A stretch of DNA of 64,000 nucleotides from Polaribacter sp. GTDB lineage: Bacteria > Bacteroidota > Bacteroidia > Flavobacteriales > Flavobacteriaceae. The DNA lies in NCBI GenBank assembly GCA_029238315.1, contig JAQWGI010000017.1:1-64000 (forward strand). Reading direction: 5' to 3'. How positions within the stretch are numbered: the stretch's first letter is position 1; each line of letters begins with the position of its first letter. Below the pieces are notes generated by a model that worked only from the letters and a program-made list of their open reading frames with translations, ran no database searches and was not told the origin of the DNA. This document shows positions 19,577-28,702 of the stretch, one piece after another. The position numbers and the translations under genes were made by a program.

Positions 19577-20600
19577 TTACAAATTGAGAAAATTAATAAA
19601 CCTCAATAGTTATTTTTTTGTTTTTGGAATTCCATTAACAATGATTTTTTTATTGATTTTGCTTTCTAAATCTTCAGTTTTTCAGCAAAACCCTAGTAAG
19701 CTTTCTTTAGCAATTACGTTAGATTTATTGTTGATTGTTCCTTTTGTTTATTTTTTATTGATTCGTAAAACAGCAATTCCTAAAATTACAATCGTTACTA
19801 GTTTTATAGTCGGAATGATTATCTCTAGTATTATTCTTCCAACAGAAGAGCAAGAAGTTTTATCATTAATTAAAACAATTGCAATTCCTGTTATTGAGCT
19901 AACTATTCTATATTTTGTAGTTACAAAATCACATAAAATAATAAAGAATTATAAACTAGAAAACAATCAAAACATTGATTTTTTTGATGCAATGAGTTTG
20001 GCTGTTTTACAAGTTGCTCCTGCTAAGGTTGCATCAGTTTTAACAACTGAAATTGCGGTGGTTTATTATTGCTTTATTAGCTGGAAGAAAAGAGCTTTGC
20101 TAGAAAATGAATTTACTTATCATGATAAAAGCACTTCAGTTTCTGTAATTTTAGGCTTTATTTTAGTGATTTTAATTGAAACTTTTACAGCGCATCATTT
20201 ATTAAGTAAATGGAATGTAATTGTTGCCTGGGTTTTTACTTTTTTGAGTGTATATACTTGCTTACAAATGATTGCGCTTTTAAAATCATTATCTAAAAGA
20301 CCCATTTTTATTGATGAGCAAAATCAACAAATTATTTTACGATATGGTATCTTTTCAGAAGCATTTATTCCGTTTTCTGAAATAAAAGATATTTGTGTTT
20401 TTGATAAAGATATTTCTGAAGACGAAACTGTAACTGTTTTTTCTCCATTAGGGAAATTAGAAGGTGTAAATATGTTAATTGAAACACGTAAAGAGTTGAT
20501 TTTTAACAGATTTTATGGTTTTAAAAAAAAGTATACTTCGCTAGTATTCTTTGTTGATCAGAAACGTCAATTTGTAAACAAAATAAAAGATAAAATATAA
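19554..20600 (+). CDS. hypothetical membrane protein
   Basis: I do not recognise this 348-residue protein. Hydrophobic segments lie at about residues 18-38, 52-68, 78-92, 101-120, 160-175, 200-218 and 222-240. A soluble C-terminal stretch of about 100 residues follows (from RPIFIDEQNQQIILRYG), whose beta-strand pattern resembles bacterial PH-like domains. The ATG overlaps the end of the amidohydrolase by 23 bases, and a TTG at 19584 is an alternative start with no overlap. The overlap suggests co-transcription with the amidohydrolase. Confidence 0.6.
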   Translation: MEKCIKNNYKLRKLINLNSYFFVFGIPLTMIFLLILLSKSSVFQQNPSKLSLAITLDLLLIVPFVYFLLIRKTAIPKITIVTSFIVGMIISSIILPTEEQEVLSLIKTIAIPVIELTILYFVVTKSHKIIKNYKLENNQNIDFFDAMSLAVLQVAPAKVASVLTTEIAVVYYCFISWKKRALLENEFTYHDKSTSVSVILGFILVILIETFTAHHLLSKWNVIVAWVFTFLSVYTCLQMIALLKSLSKRPIFIDEQNQQIILRYGIFSEAFIPFSEIKDICVFDKDISEDETVTVFSPLGKLEGVNMLIETRKELIFNRFYGFKKKYTSLVFFVDQKRQFVNKIKDKI

Positions 20601-20629
20601 ATCATCTAAATATTATTAGATGGTTTTTT
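20601..20629 (+). terminator. rho-independent terminator
   Basis: CATCTAA and TTAGATG form a stem with an AT-rich loop, followed by GTTTTTT. It ends the amidohydrolase/membrane protein transcript. The rest of the gap to 20747 holds nothing I recognise. Confidence 0.7.
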
Positions 20630-20747
20630 AGGGTAAATATTAGTTTTTTTAGGAGTTTTAATTTTGCCTGACTACTAAATTTTAATTACACATTTAATAA
20701 GGCGAAAGCAAATTTAATTCTTTACAGAATTTTTTTAAAAAATAAAA

Positions 20748-22262
20748 TTATTGAAAGTTAACATGCTGATACGCACCAATATCTGGGCTTGTAGTTCTGT
20801 TAATTCCTAGAATGTCCAAAGGAAAAAGAAATGCCGCGGTATTTAAAGCTTTGTCAATTCCTTCGTTATTTTGACCAATATTAAATTGATTTGTAAAAGG
20901 GTCTTTGAAGTTTAAATTACCGTTTATAATATTGTTGAGGTAATGAGAAGTATCGGTAAAATCTAATTCAGTATTGTTAGCAAAAACGGCATCAACATCG
21001 TTAAATTGTATCATGTTATTTTTGATAGAATAATTGAAGACACTTCCATCAACTTTGTCTAACACAAACTCCATATTGTTATTTCCGTCAATTATACAAT
21101 TGGTAAAGTTTGCTGCATGTAAATCTCTCGTTTCTATAACTTCTAGATTATTTATATCGTTATAGGTAAAGAAATTATTTACCAAAACTGTTGGTAATTG
21201 TCTAGTTCCGTTGGTCCAATAATTTGCAAAAGTTGAATGTGTAAAATTATACGTTCCGCCAATTGTAAGCGCTAAAGAAGACTGTCCTGTATTTCCAATT
21301 ACCAAGTTTTCTCCAGAAATATTGGTTTCTCTTCCTAGAATTCCATAGTTGGCATTGTTATAAATTTGAGAATTCTTTATCGATAAAGTTGGCGCATTTG
21401 ACCCTAAAGAATCTACCAAAACACCAATGATACCGTTTTTAATAATTGCGTAATTAATTTCGTTTTCTTTACTTCCTGCTCGCAACCAAATTGTTCCCCA
21501 TTGTCCAGGAACATCATTAAAGCGATGTTCTAATCTATCGCCTTCAAAAACTACTTTATCATTCATAGTTCCGTTTACTTTTAAGCTTGCTTTATTCTCT
21601 ACAATAATCCCAGAATCGTTATGAAAATACAATTTTGCGCCGGCTTCAATGGTTGCAGTTTTATTTGCAGGAATTGCTGCGTAACCATAAATAACATAAG
21701 GTTTTGTGTTGGTGAATGTAAGTTCTGAATCGGTTAAAAATCGACCTTTAATTGTAGTTGGGTTTCCATCTAAAATCAACGAATCTATCTTCATAGAAAT
21801 GGCGTTTTTTCCTGGATAAATAAAAGTAGCATCTTGCACAAGCGTTACCAGATCTACTTCTTGTTGATTGTTGCCTGTGTCAAAAATAATTTTGTCAGTA
21901 TAAATTGGATTGGTCACTGAAGCGAAATCAATGGTTGTTTCTATAAAAAGAAATATACTGTCTTTGGCAAGAATATCGATATTTTGAAAACTTTCTCCAG
22001 CAATTCCATCAACGCTAATTCGGTAGTTAGAAGTATTTCCGTTTTCTAAACTAATTGACGGAATTCTAATTGCGTCGCTACTTTTGTTATAAATTTTAAG
22101 ATTGTAAGTGCTTGAGCCAACGTTTGTAAAAACCGTATCTAAGAAAACGGTGTCTTTAGAAAAAGTGAGTTCGCCAAAACTAGGAATTGTACTGAAATCT
22201 TTTCTGCAAGAACTTACAGCAACTAAAACGATACAAATTAAAAAGGTAAAAAGTTTTCTCAT
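20748..22262 (-). CDS. surface lipoprotein with parallel beta-helix repeats
   Basis: A 504-residue lipoprotein with the lipobox AVSSC (Cys19). An N-terminal immunoglobulin-like stretch (about 25-150, FLDTVFTNVGSSTYNLKIYN) is followed by right-handed beta-helix repeats (about 170-460). These contain right-handed coil signatures such as ENKASLKVNGTMNDKVVFEGD, split by conserved Asn-rich turns, and the protein ends in an IGAYQ motif typical of pectate lyase-like choice-of-anchor proteins. No catalytic residues were identified. It lies 162 nt downstream of the glutamine cyclotransferase gene on the same strand. Confidence 0.7.
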   Translation of the reverse strand: MRKLFTFLICIVLVAVSSCRKDFSTIPSFGELTFSKDTVFLDTVFTNVGSSTYNLKIYNKSSDAIRIPSISLENGNTSNYRISVDGIAGESFQNIDILAKDSIFLFIETTIDFASVTNPIYTDKIIFDTGNNQQEVDLVTLVQDATFIYPGKNAISMKIDSLILDGNPTTIKGRFLTDSELTFTNTKPYVIYGYAAIPANKTATIEAGAKLYFHNDSGIIVENKASLKVNGTMNDKVVFEGDRLEHRFNDVPGQWGTIWLRAGSKENEINYAIIKNGIIGVLVDSLGSNAPTLSIKNSQIYNNANYGILGRETNISGENLVIGNTGQSSLALTIGGTYNFTHSTFANYWTNGTRQLPTVLVNNFFTYNDINNLEVIETRDLHAANFTNCIIDGNNNMEFVLDKVDGSVFNYSIKNNMIQFNDVDAVFANNTELDFTDTSHYLNNIINGNLNFKDPFTNQFNIGQNNEGIDKALNTAAFLFPLDILGINRTTSPDIGAYQHVNFQ

Positions 22263-22424
22263 AAAATAATTTTGCCTCCTTAGGCGGAGTCGAAAGGTTT
22301 TTGAATTAGAGCTCGTAAACTTCGTTTGCTACTTTCAAACAAGCTACATTTGTCTTTAGTAACGCGCGACCTGACATGATTAATAATCGATTAAAAATAG
22401 AACTTTTAATTGATTTAAATAGTG
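22263..22424. other. intergenic stretch with one diverged palindromic-repeat arm
   Basis: Bases 22275-22297 (CCTCCTTAGGCGGAGTCGAAAGG) resemble the CCTCGAGCGCAGTCGAGAGG arm of the repeats in the kynurenine cluster, with several differences. No gene was seen in the rest. Confidence 0.4.
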
Positions 22425-23465
22425 TTATTTTTTCACCAATTCAATTTCAAAAAGTTTTCCCCAATGTTTTCCTGTAACAAAAATTCTTCCTGTCTTTTTG
22501 TCAAACGCAATTCCGTTTAAAACTTCGTCTTCATCAGTTATTTTTTGAGTTTTCTCAATTTCTTTTTTCAGTCCAGATAAGTTAGCAACACCTTCAACAA
22601 TTCCTGTTTCTGCGTCAATAATTACAATAGAGTTTTGTTGCCATTTATTTGCATAGATTTTTCCGTTAATATATTCTAATTCATTTAGTTCTTTTAACGA
22701 ATATTTGTTGGTATATACCTGAATAGATTTTAATTCTTTTTGTGTTGCAGGATCTAAAAACCAAATTTTATCTGTTCCGTCAGATTTTAATAAATGCGTT
22801 CCGTTGTTTGTTAAGCCCCAACCTTCAGTACTCCACGTATAATTAAACTCTTTTTTCTGTTTAAAAGTTTCTAAATCGTACACAAAACCTTTTCTTGCTT
22901 TCCATGTTAACCAAAATATTTCATTATTAAAAATGGTCATTCCTTCACCAAAATACTTTTCGTCTAATTTACTTTCTTGTAAAACTTTACCAGTTTTTAA
23001 TTCAACTTTTCGTAACACAGATTTCCCTAATTGTCCTGTTGTTTCGTATAAATACCCGTTGTAAAATTCTAGTCCTTGTGTGTAAGAAGTCTTGTCGTGT
23101 GGATAGGTGTTAATTAATTTATAGCCGTAAATTGCTGGCTCTACATTTGAGAAAATCTCTATAGAATTATTTACTTTTTTAGTTTTCTCAGGATAAAAAG
23201 CCAAAGCAGTTACAGTAAATTTACCTACGCCTAATTTTTTGGTGTCAAATTTTATAGAATTCCCAATTGATGCAACTCTTTTTCCGTTTACAAAAAACTG
23301 AATAGAATCTATCGGTTTGTTATTAACTTCTGTTAGAGCTGCAGTTGCTTCTTGATTGATTACTAGTTTTTTAGTGGTGTTTAGCTTAAATTTGTAAACA
23401 TCATTACAAGAAGTAAACGCAATTAAAGAGATCGCTAATAAAGAAATATATTTTGACAAACGCAT
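22425..23465 (-). CDS. glutaminyl-peptide cyclotransferase lipoprotein
   Basis: A 346-residue member of the plant/bacterial-type glutamine cyclotransferase family, which converts N-terminal Gln of peptides to pyroglutamate. A lipoprotein signal ends at Cys20 (IAFTSC). After an N-terminal beta-sandwich (about 25-105) comes the five-bladed propeller starting YKLINTYPHDKTSYTQGLEF, with the family motifs YETTGQLGKS and EGMTIFNNEIFWLTW. The C-terminal part includes NELEYINGKIYANKW and LNGIAFDKKTGRIFVTGK. It probably acts on the periplasmic or outer face. Confidence 0.85.
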   Translation of the reverse strand: MRLSKYISLLAISLIAFTSCNDVYKFKLNTTKKLVINQEATAALTEVNNKPIDSIQFFVNGKRVASIGNSIKFDTKKLGVGKFTVTALAFYPEKTKKVNNSIEIFSNVEPAIYGYKLINTYPHDKTSYTQGLEFYNGYLYETTGQLGKSVLRKVELKTGKVLQESKLDEKYFGEGMTIFNNEIFWLTWKARKGFVYDLETFKQKKEFNYTWSTEGWGLTNNGTHLLKSDGTDKIWFLDPATQKELKSIQVYTNKYSLKELNELEYINGKIYANKWQQNSIVIIDAETGIVEGVANLSGLKKEIEKTQKITDEDEVLNGIAFDKKTGRIFVTGKHWGKLFEIELVKK

Positions 23466-23502
23466 AGTAAAGTAATTTTACACAAATAAAATAAAATATT
23501 TC

Positions 23503-23532
23503 TTTGTAATCTTAAAAATATCGTTAAATTTG
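23503..23532 (+). promoter_or_regulatory. consensus promoter for rpmE2
   Basis: TTTG (23503-23506), 18 bases, then TAAATTTG (23525-23532). This matches the flavobacterial -33/-7 consensus and leaves a leader of roughly 100 nt before the L31 start codon. Confidence 0.7.
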
Positions 23533-23540
23533 CACCCTCA

Positions 23541-23596
23541 AATAACTTAAGTTCGTTATTTAAGGCTAAGAGTAAGAATTTACCAGCTTCACTCTT
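23541..23596 (+). promoter_or_regulatory. structured 5' leader of rpmE2
   Basis: Two hairpins can be drawn in the leader: AATAAC/GTTATT (23541-23560) and AAGAGTAAG/CTT-C-ACTCTT (23568-23596, one bulge). Ribosomal protein mRNAs, including those for L31 in several phyla, often carry autoregulatory leaders. The regulatory role here is inference. Confidence 0.35.
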
Positions 23597-23637
23597 TTAT
23601 AAACAAAATATTAAAAGATTATAAAAGTAATAGTAAT

Positions 23638-23889
23638 ATGAAAAAAGGTATACACCCAGAAAATTATAGAATGGTAGCGTTTAAAGACATGTCTAACGGA
23701 GATGTTTTTTTGACAAAATCTACTGCTGATACAAAAGAAACTTTAGATGTTGAAGGTGTAGAGTATCCATTAATCAAATTAGAGATTTCTAGAACATCTC
23801 ACCCGTTTTATACTGGTAAATCTAAATTAATTGATGCTGCAGGACGTATCGATAAATTCAAAAACAAATACGCAAAATTCAAGAAATAA
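23638..23889 (+). CDS. rpmE2: 50S ribosomal protein L31 type B
   Basis: An 83-residue bL31 of the long type B class, with the characteristic opening KKGIHPENYRMVAFKD and the SRTSHPFYTGK segment, ending in a basic KFKNKYAKFKK tail. It has no zinc-binding CxxC pair, so it is the zinc-independent form. It is transcribed alone from its own promoter and ends at a strong terminator. Confidence 0.95.
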   Translation: MKKGIHPENYRMVAFKDMSNGDVFLTKSTADTKETLDVEGVEYPLIKLEISRTSHPFYTGKSKLIDAAGRIDKFKNKYAKFKK

Positions 23890-23914
23890 GTTTCTTAGAA
23901 TTTTAAACATATTT

Positions 23915-23946
23915 AAAAAGCCTCGACATTGTCGAGGCTTTTTTTG
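23915..23946 (+). terminator. rho-independent terminator after rpmE2
   Basis: AAAGCCTCGACA and TGTCGAGGCTTT form a strong GC-rich stem, followed by a T run. Confidence 0.9.
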
Positions 23947-23977
23947 ATTTTGTTTAATAGAGCTATTATTTTAGTTC

Positions 23978-24637
23978 CTAGTTTTGTGCTTTTTTAAAAG
24001 TAATTGTTTGTTCTTCTTTATTATTTATAAAATGCAAGGATTGTGTTTTTTTATTCCAATAATATTTTTCTTTTCTTAAATCATTATGATAAGTATTTCC
24101 ATCAGCTTCTAAGAGATTAACTTTTAGCTCGGTATGCCAACCAGAAAATTTTTGTAATGGTATTAAAACTCCCCGGTAGTGAAAAACATTTATAATAATT
24201 TCTGTAATGGTGTTGTTTGATTTCCAAAACGTAATTGTATTTGACTTCTCTTGAGTTATATTGGCTAGATGATTGTTCTTAGATTTTAAAGAATAAATTA
24301 AGTAGAGATTGTCAATAATTGAATCTTTCATGTCGAAAACAGAAATGATTAAACTAGTATTTTCTTCTTTAATCTTTTTCTTTTTAATAATTTTAAAAGT
24401 AGAAGATTTATTCTTCCATGACTCATATTGTAAAAAAACAGTGTCATTTTTTATCTTATAAGTTCCTATGTTTAGAAATGCTCCGTGATCGAAAGCAGAG
24501 CCTTGACTTCTAATAAAAGTAGAATCTTCTAGGTGTATTTGTTGCGTGTCAAGACTTTTTCTATAGGTATACGTTCCTTGTATTGTTTGTGAAACTACAA
24601 TTAAAGGAAGTAATAATAAAATAATTAGTTGTCTCAT
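23978..24637 (-). CDS. secreted hypothetical protein
   Basis: I do not recognise this 219-residue protein. Residues 1-17 form a signal peptide (LLLPLIVVSQ), and the rest looks beta-rich, with repeated short strands (GTYTYRKSLD, FLNIGTYKIKNDTVFLQYE) and no cysteines or catalytic motif that I can see. It stands alone between the rpmE2 terminator and the gcvP terminator. Confidence 0.6.
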   Translation of the reverse strand: MRQLIILLLLPLIVVSQTIQGTYTYRKSLDTQQIHLEDSTFIRSQGSAFDHGAFLNIGTYKIKNDTVFLQYESWKNKSSTFKIIKKKKIKEENTSLIISVFDMKDSIIDNLYLIYSLKSKNNHLANITQEKSNTITFWKSNNTITEIIINVFHYRGVLIPLQKFSGWHTELKVNLLEADGNTYHNDLRKEKYYWNKKTQSLHFINNKEEQTITFKKAQN

Positions 24638-24684
24638 TTCTATAGCATATATTATGAGTTAACTAAGTTAGTTTATTTTCAATA

Positions 24685-24730
24685 AAAAACCGCTCAGATA
24701 CTGAAGTGAATTCAGTATAAAGCGGTTTTA
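24685..24730 (-). terminator. nested terminator after gcvP
   Basis: On the minus strand AAACCGCT pairs with AGCGGTTT and is followed by T residues. The loop holds a perfect inner palindrome ATACTGAA-N5-TTCAGTAT (24698-24718), related to the one at 6888-6908. Confidence 0.75.
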
Positions 24731-24754
24731 AATATTATAAAAATACTGTGTGTT

Positions 24755-27601
24755 CTACATATAATCTTCAATTGGGTTACAAGAACAGATTAAGTTTCTA
24801 TCTCCAAATGCATCATCAACTCTACGAACCGTTGGCCAGAATTTATTCTCGGCTATATATGCTAAAGGAAACGCCGCTTGCTTTCTAGAATATGGTAAAA
24901 CCCATTCATCAGCCGTTAGCATTTCTTGTGTATGCGGTGCATTTTTTAGCGGATTGTTAGCGTCTTCTTTTGTAGCAGCTTCAATTTCTTTACGAATAGA
25001 AATCATCGCATCACAAAAACGATCTAACTCAGCTTTGCTTTCAGATTCTGTTGGTTCTATCATTAAAGTTCCTGCTACTGGAAATGAAACTGTTGGTGCG
25101 TGAAAACCATAATCCATCAATCGTTTTGCAATATCAACTACTTCAATACCATGTTGTTTAAAACTTCTACAATCTAAAATCATTTCATGAGCAGCTCTAT
25201 TCATTTCTCCTGTATACAAGGTTTCATAATGTCCATGTAAACGCTCTTTCATGTAGTTTGCGTTTAATATTGCCAATTCTGTAGAATCTGTTAGACCTTT
25301 AGCACCCAACATGGTAATGTATCCGTAAGAGATTAAGCAAGCTAAAGCAGAACCCCAAGGTGCTGCAGAAATTGCTGTAATTGCATTCTCTCCGCCAGTT
25401 TTTATTATGGGATTTGTTGGTAAAAATGGCACTAATTGTGGCGCAACACAAATAGGTCCAACTCCAGGTCCACCACCTCCGTGAGGAATTGCAAACGTTT
25501 TGTGTAGGTTTAAGTGACAAACATCTGCGCCAATTGTAGCCGGATTTGTCAATCCAACTTGTGCGTTCATGTTGGCACCGTCCATATAAACTTGACCACC
25601 ATTGTCATGAATAATTTGTGTAATTTCTCTAATGGCTTTTTCAAAAACTCCATGTGTAGAAGGATAAGTAACCATTAAGGCAGACAAATTTTCTTTGTGC
25701 AAAATAGCTTTCTCACGCAAATCTTCAACATCAATATTTCCTTTCTCATCAGTTTTTGTTACCACAACTTTCATCCCTGCCATAACTGCAGAAGCAGGGT
25801 TTGTACCATGTGCAGAAGCTGGAATTAAACAAATATTTCTGTGATGATCTCCGTTTGATTGGTGGTATGCTCTAATAGTCATCAATCCAGCAAATTCTCC
25901 TTGTGCTCCTGAGTTTGGTTGTAAAGAAGTACCAGCAAAACCAGTAATAATATTTAATTGATGTTCTAATCCTTTTAAAACTTCTTGATATCCTTCAGCT
26001 TGATCCATCGGAACAAAAGGATGGATGTTTCCCCACTGAGGGTTGCTTAAAGGCAACATTTCTGATGCAGCATTTAGTTTCATTGTACAAGATCCTAGAG
26101 AAATCATAGAATGATTTAACGCTAAATCTTTACGCTCTAACTTTTTGATATAACGCATCATATTTGTTTCTGAACGATATGTATTAAATACTTCGTTGTC
26201 TAAAAAAGATGTGTTTCTTAATATGTTTTCTGGGATTACATTTGAATTTGTATCAATCTCTAAAGTAAAACTTTCTTTTTCTGAACTTAGTTTAGAAAAC
26301 ACAGAAATAATATGTTTCAATTCTTTTTTTGAAACGGTTTCATTTACAGAAATAGAGATGTGATTGTCATCGATATAATTAAAATTAACTCCAGACGCTT
26401 CTGCAATAGGAAGTAATTTTTTAGCATCAACTTCTACTAATAATGTATCAAAATATACAGAGTTTAATTGCTTGAACTCTAATTTTTGAAGTAGAGAAGC
26501 AAGAATTTTTGTGTTATTATGCACATTGTTAGCAATATTTTTCAATCCATCTTTTCCATGATAAACCGCATACATTCCTGCCATAACAGCCAGTAAAACT
26601 TGTGCTGTACAAATGTTAGAAGTTGCTTTTTCTCTTTTAATATGTTGCTCACGAGTTTGTAAAGCCATACGTAAAGCACGACCGCCATCAACATCTTTTG
26701 TAACTCCAATAATTCTTCCAGGAATACTTCTTTTATACGCTTCTTTGGTTGCAAAATATCCTGCGTGAGGACCACCATAACCTAACGGAATTCCAAAACG
26801 TTGTGTAGTTCCAACAACTACATCAACGCCAAATTCTGCTGGGGCTTTTAATTTTACTAATGATAAAATATCAGCAGCAACAGCAACTTTGATATTGTTT
26901 TCATTTGCTTTAGCAACAAAATCCGAATAATCATACACTTGCCCGTATTTTCCAGGATATTGTAAAATGGCTCCGAAAAACTCTGCTGAAAAATCAAACT
27001 CTTGATGATTTCCAACAACTAATTCAACTCCGATTGGCGTTGCACGTGTTTTTAAAACAGATAGTGTTTGAGGTAAAATTTCTTCTGAAACAAAGAATTT
27101 GCAAACATCGGCTTTTTTCTGAGTTCTTTCTCTAACGTCAAATAATAGCGCCATAGCTTCAGCAGCTGCGGTTCCTTCATCTAATAAAGATGCATTTGCC
27201 AATTCCATTCCTGTTAAATCACAAATCATTGTTTGATAGTTTAACAAAGCTTCTAAGCGTCCTTGTGCAATTTCTGCCTGATACGGTGTGTATGCAGTAT
27301 ACCAACCCGGATTTTCTAAAATATTTCGTTGAATAACACTTGGCACAATGGCTTCATGGTATCCTAAACCGATATAACTTTTAAAGACTTTGTTTTTAGC
27401 TCCTAATTCATTAATATGATTTAAGTATTCATATTCGCTCAATGCTGGCGCCAAATCTAAATCGTTCTGTAAACGAATATCATCAGGAATGGTTTCTGAA
27501 ATTAATTGCTCTAAACTATCTGCTTTAATCGCAGATAACATTTCTTTTTGTTCAGCCTCGTTTGGGCCAATGTGTCTAATTTGAAATGAATTTGTGTTCA
27601 T
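24755..27601 (-). CDS. gcvP: glycine dehydrogenase (decarboxylating), P-protein
   Basis: The PLP-dependent P-protein of the glycine cleavage system, which decarboxylates glycine and passes the aminomethyl group to the H-protein lipoyl arm. At 948 residues it is the single-chain form with both halves fused. The N-terminal half begins FQIRHIGPNEAEQKEML and includes YIGLGYHEAIVPSVIQRNI. The C-terminal half carries the glycine-rich GGGGPGVGPI loop and the PLP Lys in LNLHKTFAIPHGG. gcvT and gcvH are not in the window. Its start is about 137 nt from the divergent UbiA-like gene. Confidence 0.96.
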   Translation of the reverse strand: MNTNSFQIRHIGPNEAEQKEMLSAIKADSLEQLISETIPDDIRLQNDLDLAPALSEYEYLNHINELGAKNKVFKSYIGLGYHEAIVPSVIQRNILENPGWYTAYTPYQAEIAQGRLEALLNYQTMICDLTGMELANASLLDEGTAAAEAMALLFDVRERTQKKADVCKFFVSEEILPQTLSVLKTRATPIGVELVVGNHQEFDFSAEFFGAILQYPGKYGQVYDYSDFVAKANENNIKVAVAADILSLVKLKAPAEFGVDVVVGTTQRFGIPLGYGGPHAGYFATKEAYKRSIPGRIIGVTKDVDGGRALRMALQTREQHIKREKATSNICTAQVLLAVMAGMYAVYHGKDGLKNIANNVHNNTKILASLLQKLEFKQLNSVYFDTLLVEVDAKKLLPIAEASGVNFNYIDDNHISISVNETVSKKELKHIISVFSKLSSEKESFTLEIDTNSNVIPENILRNTSFLDNEVFNTYRSETNMMRYIKKLERKDLALNHSMISLGSCTMKLNAASEMLPLSNPQWGNIHPFVPMDQAEGYQEVLKGLEHQLNIITGFAGTSLQPNSGAQGEFAGLMTIRAYHQSNGDHHRNICLIPASAHGTNPASAVMAGMKVVVTKTDEKGNIDVEDLREKAILHKENLSALMVTYPSTHGVFEKAIREITQIIHDNGGQVYMDGANMNAQVGLTNPATIGADVCHLNLHKTFAIPHGGGGPGVGPICVAPQLVPFLPTNPIIKTGGENAITAISAAPWGSALACLISYGYITMLGAKGLTDSTELAILNANYMKERLHGHYETLYTGEMNRAAHEMILDCRSFKQHGIEVVDIAKRLMDYGFHAPTVSFPVAGTLMIEPTESESKAELDRFCDAMISIRKEIEAATKEDANNPLKNAPHTQEMLTADEWVLPYSRKQAAFPLAYIAENKFWPTVRRVDDAFGDRNLICSCNPIEDYM

Positions 27602-27738
27602 TATTTAGTTGTTTTATGTTGGATTTTGCGGATCAAAAATAGTTAAAATTCGAGAATATTTTACACTTCAATTTAATTTAAAACAACATTTTATGAACCA
27701 ATTAACAAGGTTGTTAACATAAATACTATTTTTGTGAT

Positions 27739-28557
27739 ATGACTTTTTTGAGAAAGCTTTTCGATTTCTATTTAAACGCTAGCATTCACGTTGCTTTGGC
27801 TGTGTTTTCTTTTGTGAAAATTACCGAATTTTATTATGAGTTAGAACACAATCAAAACTTAAATTATTTTATTTTTTTTGCCACAATTACAGGATATAAT
27901 TTTGTGAAGTATTTCGGAATTGCTAAATTTCATCATAGAAGTTTGACCAACAATTTAAAAATCATCCAGATTTTCTCTTTTATTTGCTTTTTATTGATGT
28001 GTTTATACGGAATTCAATTGTCTATAAAAACAATATATATATTAGTCGGGTGTGGTTTGCTAACCACATTATATGCGATCCCTTTTTTAAGTGGGTTTCA
28101 AAAGAACTTACGAAATATAAGTTACTTAAAAATTATAGTTGTTGCGTTGGTTTGGTCTGGAGTTACTGTTGTTGTGCCAATTTTCGATTCGCATGATATT
28201 GTAGATTATCAAAAAGTATCCTTGCTTTTTTTACAACGATTTTTATTGGTTTCCGTGTTGATACTACCTTTTGATATTAGAGATATTAAATACGATGAGA
28301 TTTCGTTACAAACCATTCCGAGGAAAGTAGGAATTAAAAGTACAAAAAAACTCGGATTTGTTTTGTTGCTTTTTGCATTGGTCATAGAGTTTTTAATTTC
28401 TACACAAATAACATCAAAAAATATTTTTTTAGGATTTTCCTTAGGGATATTGCTTTTTTTAATGCGTGCCAAAGAAAATCAATCTAAATATTACAGTTCA
28501 TTTTGGGTAGAATCGTTGCCAATTTTTTGGTGGTTGTTATTGATGATACCAAGTTAA
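27739..28557 (+). CDS. UbiA-like polytopic membrane protein, active site incomplete
   Basis: A 272-residue protein with about eight membrane segments. The segment LPFDIRDIKYDE (about 173-184), followed by IPRKVGIKSTKKLG, resembles the second Asp-rich motif of UbiA-type prenyltransferases (NDIRDxxxD then TxP). The first motif, normally NxxxD, appears as YNFVKY near residue 55 with no Asp. It may be a divergent or non-catalytic member of the superfamily. No quinone or haem genes are adjacent. A TATTTTTG -7-like box lies at 27727-27734, close before the ATG. Confidence 0.5.
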   Translation: MTFLRKLFDFYLNASIHVALAVFSFVKITEFYYELEHNQNLNYFIFFATITGYNFVKYFGIAKFHHRSLTNNLKIIQIFSFICFLLMCLYGIQLSIKTIYILVGCGLLTTLYAIPFLSGFQKNLRNISYLKIIVVALVWSGVTVVVPIFDSHDIVDYQKVSLLFLQRFLLVSVLILPFDIRDIKYDEISLQTIPRKVGIKSTKKLGFVLLLFALVIEFLISTQITSKNIFLGFSLGILLFLMRAKENQSKYYSSFWVESLPIFWWLLLMIPS

Positions 28558-28702
28558 ATTTTAAAAGAAAAGAATTAATATTTTAACATTTCTAAACGCT
28601 AAAAAATTTCCTTAAATAATTAATCTATGTAGATTTTTAGAATATCCGTCATACTATTTTTAATAGAAAATAGTTGTTTTTTACTATGGTAAAAATATTC
28701 TG

